Source: Effrenium voratum (lineage: Eukaryota > Sar > Dinophyceae > Suessiales > Symbiodiniaceae). Taken from it: DNA of 64,000 nt. The stretch is taken from NCBI GenBank assembly GCA_963377175.1, contig CAUJNA010001604.1, forward strand, positions 1-64,000. The letters run 5' to 3'. The notes under the pieces are model-generated. The model did not search any database. It was given only the letters and a program-made list of their open reading frames with translations, and was not told the DNA's origin. Positions 40,547 through 48,300 of the stretch are shown here, in pieces (the stretch's first letter is position 1; each line of letters starts with the position of its first letter). Made by a program: the position numbers and the translations under genes.

Positions 40547-41152
40547 ATGGTTAAAAATATTGAAATAGTAGATGTAGGCAGTGAAAATAATGAAGCACCT
40601 AAAGAAGTAGAAGACAGTAAAGAAGAACCTATTATTAATGAAGAAAGTAAAGAAGTAGAAACTAATAATATTATAAATGAAGAAAATAATAAAGACAATA
40701 CACCAGATAATAATATAGACGAACGCGAATGCTTCGCGTTGCTACGCGAACCACCAAAACAAGAATTAAAATCTAAAACGTACTCAACTGAAAAAGTGGA
40801 ATGTCCAAAATGTAAAAAATATTTAACAAAATACACTTTCAAATATCGTCATAACTGTAATGGAATACCAGTTAAAAAAGAACCAGACCCTAACAAAGTT
40901 GTTCGAAGAAAAATTATGCATCCACACAAGCAAAAGAATTTGAGAATAATGTATATGAAAAGGTTAAAGATAATATTCCAAAAGTTGATGAACAAGAAAT
41001 AGAAAGAAGAGTAGAAGAAAGATTGAAAAAACATTTAGAAACAACTGCTAATAAAGTATTTGAAACTGCAAAAGACCATTACAATAATATTAAAATGGAA
41101 CGAGATAATAAAAATAAACAGAAAATTAATAATTTAGCAAATAAAATTATTT
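40547..41152 (+). CDS. Zinc-binding coiled-coil protein, frameshifted
   Basis: The first frame (40547-41002) has an acidic start (ENNEAPKEVEDSKEEP), the palindromic unit DERECFALLREP, and a zinc site VECPKCKKYLTKYTFKYRHNC. Near 40905-40925 (GTTCGAAGAAAAATT) the sense moves to the -1 frame, which continues KNYASTQAKEFENNVYEKV and a coiled coil to a TAA at 41152. A one-base loss in the A5 run explains it, but ribosomal slippage is not excluded. No family recognised. Confidence 0.65.
40718..40752 (+). repeat. GC-rich palindromic coding repeat, type 1, copy 2
   Basis: GACGAACGCGAATGC then TTCGCGTTGCTACGCGAACC, in the same reading frame as copy 1, so both encode D-E-R-E-x-F-A-L-L-R-E-P. Confidence 0.85.
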
Positions 41153-41154
41153 AA

Positions 41155-41164
41155 TCTAATTATT
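41155..41164 (+). promoter_or_regulatory. TCTA late-type promoter box
   Basis: AATCTAATTATTATTATATA before the ATG at 41173. Confidence 0.5.
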
Positions 41165-41172
41165 ATTATATA

Positions 41173-41637
41173 ATGATTATTGATAAAAAACAATTGCTTA
41201 TGCACCGTAGAGAAATTTATGACAACGTTGTAAATAGAATAACAGAACCACAAAATAAAGACAAACCGAATATCAGTGATGTTATTGATAGAAAAGCAGT
41301 TTTTGAAACAAACAAACCAAAAAAGAAGAATAAATATAAATCAAGTCAACATTACTATTATGAAGGAGACAACAAGGCACACCAACCTAATTACACATAT
41401 TTGAAAGAATTACAAGAACAATTAGAACGTCATAGCGCTAAAAAAGATTATGCTGTATTTCAAAATAAAAGAAGATATCAAGAAGAAGCACAGGCTTATT
41501 TTAATGAAATCCAAAGGTTGGAAAGTGAAAAATTGAGACATCACCCATCAAGTGAAACAGGTAAATCCTATTCAGAAATGATTAGGAAGAAGAAAGGAAT
41601 AATCAATCAATTAAGACAAGATTTTAATTTTGATTAA
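41173..41637 (+). CDS. Hypothetical protein, paralogue 1 of 3
   Basis: 154 codons. The opening LLMHRREIYDNVVNRITEP...ISDVIDRKAVF resembles that of the next two genes. KKKNKYKSSQHYYYEGDN and a long charged helix with RYQEEAQAYFNEIQRLESEKL follow. It has no enzyme motif. The shared opening points to a tandemly duplicated family, possibly virion or scaffold proteins. TCTAATTATT box upstream, 14-bp hairpin downstream. Confidence 0.7.
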   Translation: MIIDKKQLLMHRREIYDNVVNRITEPQNKDKPNISDVIDRKAVFETNKPKKKNKYKSSQHYYYEGDNKAHQPNYTYLKELQEQLERHSAKKDYAVFQNKRRYQEEAQAYFNEIQRLESEKLRHHPSSETGKSYSEMIRKKKGIINQLRQDFNFD

Positions 41638-41649
41638 ATTAATTAAATT

Positions 41650-41684
41650 AATTAATTAGATTAATAAATATAATCTAATTAATT
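41650..41684. terminator. 14-bp perfect AT hairpin
   Basis: AATTAATTAGATTA (41650-41663) and TAATCTAATTAATT (41671-41684), 7-nt loop. The right arm holds the TCTAATTAAT box (41674-41683) of the next gene, the same double use as at 37222-37249. Confidence 0.65.
41674..41683 (+). promoter_or_regulatory. TCTA late-type promoter box
   Basis: AATCTAATTAATTTAATATA precedes the ATG at 41695. Confidence 0.5.
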
Positions 41685-41694
41685 TAATATACTA

Positions 41695-42765
41695 ATGAGA
41701 TTAGACAATGCACAGATGAAAACATTAAAATCTCAATTAAGATTAAGACCGTCTTATAATGAACTGATAAAGGAAATTACAAAGGAAGAATTTAAAAATA
41801 AGAATATAAGAGATGTAATAGACAGAAACGCTTATTATTTTCGTGATAGTCCATTAGGAACAGTGTATGATAATAATACAGTAGATTTGAGACAGCAACA
41901 CTTTAAAAAAATGGTAGATGGAGAAAATCAAACAAAATATTTTGATATATCGAAGGATGATGAAATGGATGATTTAAGAGACGGTTCAATACAAACACTA
42001 AGTGCCACAATGGATGATGCAGAGGAACAACACGAACGACAAATCAGTCAAATTTCAAAAAGACTTAGTAGTGAACAAATAGCAGACCTACACCAACGAG
42101 CACAACGAGCAAAACAATTAGATGAAGATGACTGGCAGTCAGTAGCAACCGCAAAGTCAAGTGATGATTTACCGCCATTGGAAGATTTACAACCAAAAAG
42201 AGTTTCAAATTTACAAAAAGCAAGAGCAAGATTGCAATTGAAACGATTTATTGATGAAGATAAATACAGTCCTGAACCAAAAAGAGTTTCAAATTTACAA
42301 ATAGCAAGAGCAAGATTGAAATTGAAACGATTAGATGACGAAGATAAAAACAGTCCTGAACTAATAGAAATAAAAGAAGCAGAAAAAAGAATAGAGCAAA
42401 AAATGGACACCGCTGGCAGTTCATCCACATTACCAGCAAGACAAACAAGAACACATAAGGAAACTATTGACTATTCAACTGATATAAACCATTGGAAGGG
42501 AAGCACAGTAAAAGAAGAAGACATATTATTTCAATTATATTTAAGAGGAGCAGGACTTACTGAAGAACAGGAACAACAATATTCAAACACAAAGAAAAAG
42601 GGGAAAGGAAAAAAGGAAACAGGTAGAACTTATTTAGTTGGACTGGTGGAGAAGCTTATAAACAGCGGAAAATGGACAACAGAAGTAAATGATGAATTGT
42701 TAAGAAAAAGAATGAATGATTGGAAAGATATGAAAGGAAAAGGCAAGGCAACAAAGGAAAAATAA
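41695..42765 (+). CDS. Hypothetical protein, paralogue 2 of 3, with internal repeat
   Basis: 356 codons. Opening QLRLRPSYNELIKEITKEE...IRDVIDRNAYYF matches the family. Residues about 165-220 contain two copies of a 30-residue unit beginning PKRVSNLQ and followed by ARARLxLKR. The C-terminal part has YLRGAGLTEEQEQQYS and a Lys/Gly-rich tail (KKKGKGKKETGRTYL; KGKGKATKEK). Highly charged and probably alpha-helical. No enzyme motif; perhaps a scaffold or core protein. Confidence 0.7.
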   Translation: MRLDNAQMKTLKSQLRLRPSYNELIKEITKEEFKNKNIRDVIDRNAYYFRDSPLGTVYDNNTVDLRQQHFKKMVDGENQTKYFDISKDDEMDDLRDGSIQTLSATMDDAEEQHERQISQISKRLSSEQIADLHQRAQRAKQLDEDDWQSVATAKSSDDLPPLEDLQPKRVSNLQKARARLQLKRFIDEDKYSPEPKRVSNLQIARARLKLKRLDDEDKNSPELIEIKEAEKRIEQKMDTAGSSSTLPARQTRTHKETIDYSTDINHWKGSTVKEEDILFQLYLRGAGLTEEQEQQYSNTKKKGKGKKETGRTYLVGLVEKLINSGKWTTEVNDELLRKRMNDWKDMKGKGKATKEK

Positions 42766-42799
42766 TTCATTTTACATAATTTATCAATAATTATATAAA

Positions 42800-43267
42800 A
42801 TGATTAACAACCACAAGCAAGAGTTAAGGAAACGCCCTACATATGATGAAATGCTTAAACAAGCAATCACAAGCAAAATGAAAACAACAGTTATATTGAA
42901 GAAATACAAAAAATATATGTTATTGAATAATTTTGATTTTGATAAAATGGATTTAATGAATTATAAAAATAAAGAAAGATATATGAACGCTCAAGTTATG
43001 ATGGCAGACGCCTCGCCAGAGGCTCGCGAGCTTCGCGACAAGGCAACACAAACGCTTAACAAAGAAAACAAGGCAACACAAACAGACCTACCAAATGATA
43101 AAGCGACACAAACTTATAATTTTGATGATGAGACAAAAATATTAGGCGGTTCTTCAAAGAGTTTCAAAAGCAAACTGATAACCAAGGCTGAAGCAGAAGC
43201 ATTAGCATTTACATATGACCCTGATTTATATGATGACGACGATGATGATGATGATAAAAAAGGATGA
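42800..43267 (+). CDS. Hypothetical protein, paralogue 3 of 3, N-terminal part
   Basis: 155 codons. Opening QELRKRPTYDEMLKQAITSKM is akin to paralogue 2. It contains a GC-rich palindromic insert (residues 70-80, ADASPEARELRD) and then three DKATQT-like repeats (KATQTLNKEN, KATQTDLPND, KATQTYNFDD). It ends in eight Asp and a stop directly after a GAT/A6 run. Removing one base there joins it in frame to the following gene, so the two are likely one protein. Confidence 0.65.
   Translation: MINNHKQELRKRPTYDEMLKQAITSKMKTTVILKKYKKYMLLNNFDFDKMDLMNYKNKERYMNAQVMMADASPEARELRDKATQTLNKENKATQTDLPNDKATQTYNFDDETKILGGSSKSFKSKLITKAEAEALAFTYDPDLYDDDDDDDDKKG
43007..43039 (+). repeat. GC-rich palindromic coding repeat, type 2, copy 1
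   Basis: 33 bp, GACGCCTCGCCAGAGGCTCG then CGAGCTTCGCGAC. It contains GCCTC/GAGGC and TCGCGA/TCGCGA hairpins. Copy 2 is at 46887-46919 in the polymerase gene. Confidence 0.65.
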
Positions 43268-43793
43268 TGATATTGATAAATATAGAAAGAAATTATTTAT
43301 TTTGATGAGGATTATAGAATTTATGTTGAGGACGGGTTTTAGTATAGGACAAATAGTAGCACATTTAACATATCACACTACATTAACTACAATTCAAGGT
43401 TCAGAGTTATTAGTTAATCTGACAATGAATTCATTAGTAACATCATACGATATAGCAACTGCTATAATGAATTGGTTGAATACAAACGTTAGTGAGGAAG
43501 TTGAGTTAAATACGTCATTGCAAAGCAATGGTGGGGTTGATTTATCAACCTCTTCCCCGCCTGTTAGCGTTAATAGTTCTCCACCTGTTGAGCTGAGCTC
43601 AATAGCTGATGATGAACAAAGTTCATCACTACCTATCACTGTTAATAGTTCTTCAACGCATACTGTTAATTCATCCTCATCAGAAGAAAATGCTAATTAT
43701 GAAATAGCACCGTTGACTGACATTCCTGTCCCTACTGATGCTGAAAGTGAAGATGAAGATAAGGATAAAGATAAGAATAAAGAAAAACAATAA
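43239..43793 (+). CDS. Probable C-terminal half of paralogue 3, Ser/Pro-rich tail
   Basis: Reading in the frame after the Asp run gives MMMMIKKDDDIDKYRKKLF, a hydrophobic segment (ILMRIIEFMLRTGFSIGQIVAHL), a short domain (QGSELLVNLTMNSLVTSYDIATAIMNWL), and then a Ser/Thr/Pro-rich tail and acidic end. A single-base change in A6 at 43256-43261 would fuse it to 42800-43267. It could alternatively start at one of the ATGs created by the GATGAT repeat. Four perfect hairpins (43516-43627) lie within the coding tail. Function unknown. Confidence 0.55.
   Translation, partial: TMMMMIKKDDDIDKYRKKLFILMRIIEFMLRTGFSIGQIVAHLTYHTTLTTIQGSELLVNLTMNSLVTSYDIATAIMNWLNTNVSEEVELNTSLQSNGGVDLSTSSPPVSVNSSPPVELSSIADDEQSSSLPITVNSSSTHTVNSSSSEENANYEIAPLTDIPVPTDAESEDEDKDKDKNKEKQ
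43516..43627. repeat. Four perfect hairpins inside a coding region
   Basis: CATTGC/GCAATG (43516-43530), GGTTGAT/ATCAACC (43535-43550), TTGAGCT/AGCTCAA (43588-43602), GATGAAC/GTTCATC (43611-43627). Loops are 1-3 nt. Confidence 0.75.
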
Positions 43794-43856
43794 AATAATA
43801 ATAATAATAATAATAAAATATAATAAAATTAAAATACCAGAATTTGTAAAAATGCC
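43794..43856. repeat. AAT trinucleotide run
   Basis: About eight AAT repeats after the stop, between the Ser-rich gene and the next promoter. Confidence 0.6.
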
Positions 43857-43862
43857 TTAAAG
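43857..43862 (+). promoter_or_regulatory. TTAAAG early-type promoter box
   Basis: CCTTAAAGAAATAGCGACTT, 33 nt before the ATG at 43890. A TCTA (43878-43881) lies between them, so both signals may be present. Confidence 0.55.
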
Positions 43863-43889
43863 AAATAGCGACTTTATTCTATAAGATAA

Positions 43890-44249
43890 ATGCCATTCTA
43901 TAGCAGACACTCAGATGATGGAAGAGATAGATTGTTAGGAGGAATACATGATGAAGATGATTATAATGACTTTATGAATATGTTATTTATGAATAGTAGT
44001 TTTGTTGATGACATTGAAAGACATTATAAAAGTTCAGATGCTGATGTGTTGCCAAGTCCTACTGATAGCGAAGAAACAAAAGAAAATAAAGAGAAACAAT
44101 ATCAAAAGGATTATCATAAAAAATACTTTCAAGAAAAACTTAATAAACCTTATACATGTAATATTTGTGGAAAATCAATGGCCAACAGTTCTAACAAATC
44201 AAGACATGAAAAAAGTAGAAAGTGCCAGAGTATTAAAAGTAAAGTCTAA
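43890..44249 (+). CDS. C2HC/C2H2 zinc finger protein
   Basis: 119 codons. Acidic N-terminal half (HDEDDYNDFMN; SDADVLPSPTDSEETKEN). A basic helix (KEKQYQKDYHKKYFQEKL) is followed by a finger YTCNICGKSMANSSNKSRH, then EKSRKC, with Cys-x2-Cys and His/Cys ligands. Possibly a DNA-binding regulator. It lies directly upstream of integrase, separated by a hairpin. A similar finger is at the end of the older remnant (53083). Confidence 0.65.
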   Translation: MPFYSRHSDDGRDRLLGGIHDEDDYNDFMNMLFMNSSFVDDIERHYKSSDADVLPSPTDSEETKENKEKQYQKDYHKKYFQEKLNKPYTCNICGKSMANSSNKSRHEKSRKCQSIKSKV

Positions 44250-44290
44250 TTGGATAATATTAATTTAATTTTAATTAATATAATCCAATT
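44248..44290. terminator. 18-bp AT hairpin with one mismatch
   Basis: AATTGGATAATATTAATT (44248-44265) pairs with 44273-44290. It sits at the stop of the zinc-finger gene and before the integrase start. Confidence 0.65.
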
Positions 44291-44297
44291 TCAATAT

Positions 44298-45215
44298 ATG
44301 AGTAAACTAAGTAATGAGGAGATAATGAGCAATATCTACTATGATTTAGAAACAGGTTATGGTTCTAAACAAAGCTTATACAATCAAGCAAAAGAGAAAG
44401 GAGCAAGTGTAACATTAGAAGAAGTGGCAAAGTGGTTGAAGAAGCAACCTAACAAGCAAATAAAGCCGTATCAGAATTATAACAGTTTCTTAGTGCCATA
44501 TGCCAGAGCAGAATTTCAAATAGATATTATGGATATGAAAATATTTAAGAAAGAAGATGAAGAACGCTATGCATTGATTGTAATAGATGCTTTCAGTAAA
44601 TTAGGTTTTGTGCATCCAATGTTTCAAAGAGACAGTCCAAACGTTTTGAAAGGTTTGAAAGAAGCATTTAAAGTTATGGGTGAGCCTGTGGAAATCTTTT
44701 CTGATGATGATGGAGCATTTAAAGCAGAAGTAAAGAAATATTTAGATGATTTAGGTATAATACATAAAACAACACTAACGCATGCTAATATTGTTGAACG
44801 CTTTATCAGAACCATGAAAAAAGGAATAGGAGACAGAATACACTTTACTAAAGGTAGATGGACTGATATGTTGAAACCTACATTAAAGAAATATAATAGC
44901 GCTATTCACTCATCAACTGGAATGAAACCAAATGAAGCGCATGATGATGACAACAGAGCAAATGTAAAAGCAAACCTTACACTGAAGCAAAAGCATATGA
45001 GAAAATATCCTAAATTATCTGTTTCAGACACAGTGAAAATATACCAAAAAGGAAAAGGTAATTATACATCGAGGAAAGAGACCAACCCAAAGTGGACAGA
45101 AAGGAAATACAAAATAGAAAAGATAGAAAAAGATATAACATTACAAACATACTATGTCTTGGAAGGATTGAAAAAGCATTATTTGCGTCATGAATTATTA
45201 CTAATTGAAAATTGA
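44298..45215 (+). CDS. Retroviral-type (rve) integrase
   Basis: The frame is open from 44250 but begins there with TTG; the ATG at 44298 gives 306 codons. Core motifs: FQIDIMDMK (Asp76), then ALIVIDAFSKLGFV, VEIFSDDDGAF (Asp136) and ANIVERFIRTMKK (Glu167), the catalytic triad. WTDMLKPTLKKYNSAIHSSTGMKPNEA follows as in Polinton integrases. The C-terminus (VSDTVKIYQKG, then KWTERKYKIEKI) is a small SH3/chromo-like beta domain. It inserts the element, producing the 5-bp duplication seen at the ends. The 3' end is partly duplicated after the stop. A divergent broken homologue is at 51226. Confidence 0.92.
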   Translation: MSKLSNEEIMSNIYYDLETGYGSKQSLYNQAKEKGASVTLEEVAKWLKKQPNKQIKPYQNYNSFLVPYARAEFQIDIMDMKIFKKEDEERYALIVIDAFSKLGFVHPMFQRDSPNVLKGLKEAFKVMGEPVEIFSDDDGAFKAEVKKYLDDLGIIHKTTLTHANIVERFIRTMKKGIGDRIHFTKGRWTDMLKPTLKKYNSAIHSSTGMKPNEAHDDDNRANVKANLTLKQKHMRKYPKLSVSDTVKIYQKGKGNYTSRKETNPKWTERKYKIEKIEKDITLQTYYVLEGLKKHYLRHELLLIEN

Positions 45216-45295
45216 AAATAATAAATTAGATTAAATCTATGATTTAATCTTCATGAATTATTACTAATTGAAAATTAAAAATAATAATTTAGACT
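45189..45295 (+). repeat. 63-bp-spaced direct repeat at the integrase 3' end
   Basis: CATGAATTATTACTAATTG occurs at 45189 and again at 45252, each followed by similar AT-rich sequence for about 43 bp. The first copy encodes the last residues of the integrase; the second is untranslated. Confidence 0.8.
45228..45250. terminator. 10-bp perfect hairpin after integrase
   Basis: AGATTAAATC/GATTTAATCT with a 3-nt loop, 13 nt after the stop. Confidence 0.55.
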
Positions 45296-45341
45296 AATAA
45301 TTAGTTATTTAGTTCTTAGAATTTTATGACTTTAAAAAGAC

Positions 45342-45347
45342 TTAAAG
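45342..45347 (+). promoter_or_regulatory. TTAAAG early-type promoter box of the polymerase gene
   Basis: GACTTAAAGAGAAAAAACC, 40 nt before the ATG at 45382. Confidence 0.5.
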
Positions 45348-45381
45348 AGAAAAAACCTAATTAAATTATATAGATAATAAT

Positions 45382-48300
45382 ATGAATAGAGATTTACCGC
45401 CAGATGAAAACACTAAAATAGTTAAGTATCTTCTTAAAGAAAATTTAGGAGAATACAAAGTAAATAATAAAGGTAAAAAACTTAAAACCATAATTATAGG
45501 AAACAACCAGTATAGATATAATCCAGAAAAACCAATAAGCAATAGATTGAGTAAGAGACTTGAAGCAGTAAAGAAAACTAATGACTACAAAGCAAATCAA
45601 ATCAGAGAAAGAGTAGGAGCAAGAACGGTTTTAAAACATGCTATTAAGAAAAAAGCAGTAATAACAGAAGAAAGAAGCGCCTTTAGAGCATATGCTAACG
45701 CCTACACAATTTCAAACATTCATTTAAAAGAGTTGAACGGATTGACTTATTTTAATTATCAATTTGACAAACTTAATGAATACTTGAAAGAGAATAGAGG
45801 AATGAAACTTAATGCTACAATAAATATGAAAGTTATGAACTTATTTGATGAGGAGAGAAACGTAACAGTTAGGACAAGGTCGTACACTATTGTAAATGAA
45901 GAGGATTTAAGGAATGCTTTGAAAAGAATGAGACCTGATGTTGAAACAAGAATTTTAGATATGGCTTTGTATCAGTCAGGATTAATAATTAGCAATATTA
46001 ATAATATTCATATCATGTATAATAAATATAATCCGACTAGAGCTGGCAAATATATTGAACTTCCAGAATGGATTAAAAAGAAAAAGGCATGTATCAATAT
46101 TAAAAATCAAGATGACAAGTGTTTTAAATATTCTATTGAGTGTGGATATTGTAAAATTTGTGATAAAGCACACCCTGAAAAGATGTTTCATTACAAGAAG
46201 ATAGCAAGTGATTTGATTTTTGATGGTGTGAGTTTTCCTGCTAATAATAATGATATAGATATATTTGAAGAAAATAATAAATCAATATCCATTAATGTTT
46301 ATGAAATTGATGATAATGAACAAATTGTTATTAGTAGAAAATTGAAAAATAAAGATGCTTCTTTTCATCTTGATTTGTTAAGAGTTGATGAGGAGGATTG
46401 CAGTCATTATGTGTATATAAAAAGTTTGAGCAGACTTATTAATAATCAAAAAAGTAATCATAATGGTAAGTCCTATTTTTGTAAATATTGTAATCATGGA
46501 TTTAGAAATGAAGAATTATTAAATAAACATTATGATAGTGGATGCATGGAAGTTGAAGGACAACAAATAGTAATGCCTAAGCCTTATGAGAAAGTTAGTT
46601 TTAAGCATCACTTCAAAAAGTTAAGATGTCCTTTTGTTGTATATGCTGATTTTGAATGTTTGACAGAGGAACTGAAAAAGCCTGATGAAGATGAAGATAA
46701 AAACACTTTTTCTTATCAAGAGCATAAACCATGTGGTTTTATGCTTAATATGGTTAATGCTGTTGATAATACAAATTATGAATTTATGTATCGTGGTAAA
46801 GATGCTGTTGATGTGTTTTGTCAAAAACTTAATGAGATTAGGACAGAAGTAAAGGAGAAGATGGGAGAAAACAAAAAAATAGATATGACGCTCGGCAGAG
46901 CCTCGCGTGACTACGCGACTGATGAAGACAAAGAAGATTTTAAAAATGCTAAAAACTGCTTTATTTGTGGGGATAAGTTTAGAATGAACTATAAGAATGC
47001 CAAGGAAGCAGAGAAATATAGAAAAGTTAGAGACCATTGTCATTTTACAGGTAAGTATAGAGGTTGTGCTCATAGCGTTTGCAATCTTAATTTTTGTAAT
47101 AGATATTTTAAAATTCCTGTATTCTTCCATAACATGAAAAATTATGATGGCCATTTAATTATTCAAAATGCGGATAAATTAAGTAACAACAATAAAATAG
47201 GTGTCATCGCTCAGAACAGTGAAAAATTTATTAATATCAGTTTTGAAAGTTTGAGTGTTAAAGACACTTTTGGGTTTTTAACTGCTTCATTAGATAAGTT
47301 AGTTTCAATGAGTAAGTATGATAATACAGATGAAGAAGATAAAAGTAAATGGTTATTGCGTGAAAACTGGAAAGATAATTTTAGGTTTAGTAGTAAAAAT
47401 GATGTGATTAAGAGTGAGAAATGTCTAGATTTATTAACTGATAAAGGCGTTTATCCTTATGACTACATGAATTCATTTGATAAATTTGATGATGAGCAAT
47501 TACCGAGTAAGGATGATTTTTATAGTCAGTTGAGTGAAGAAGGTATAAGTGTTAACGACTATGAAAGGGCAAAAATTATATGGAAGCATTTCGACATTAA
47601 GAATATGGGTGAATACCATGATTTATATTTGAAAACTGATGTATTATTATTGACTGACATTTTCGAAAATTTTAGAGATGTATGTATGAAATATTATGGA
47701 TTGGACCCTGCTTATTATTATACATTGCCTAACTTTGCTTTTGATGCTATGCTTAAAATGACTGGTGTAGAGATTGATTTAATATATGACCAAGAAATGT
47801 ATGAAATGATAGAAGCGGGACTTAGAGGCGGGATGTGTATGGTTTCTACTAAAAAAGTTGAAGCAAATAATAAATACATGGGAGAAGAATATGATAAAAA
47901 TAAAGAAAGTAGTTATATTAACTATTTTGATGCTAATAATTTGTACGGGTTAAGCATGATACAAAAACTGCCATATAAAAATCTAAAATGGGATGATACA
48001 TTAAAAGAAGAAGACATTATTAATTACAAAAATAATAATATTGGATATATTCTAGAAGTGGATTTAGAATATTCTAAAGAATTACACGATTTACACAATG
48101 ACTATCCAATGGCACCTGAGGTTATGAATGTTAAAGCCGACATGCTGTCAGATAAACAAATTGAAATTTATGAATTTTTAAATCATAAAAAACCTACGGA
48201 TGAGAAAACAAATAAATTAGTATTGAATTTAAATGATAAAGAAAAATATGTAATCCATATAAGAACCTTACAATTTTATTTGAAGCAAGGGTTAAAACTT

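Noticed and set aside
46621..47154. 177-codon minus-strand frame inside the polymerase gene
   Set aside because: Antisense shadow of the conserved exonuclease region, rich in Phe/Ile because of the AT-rich sense codons.
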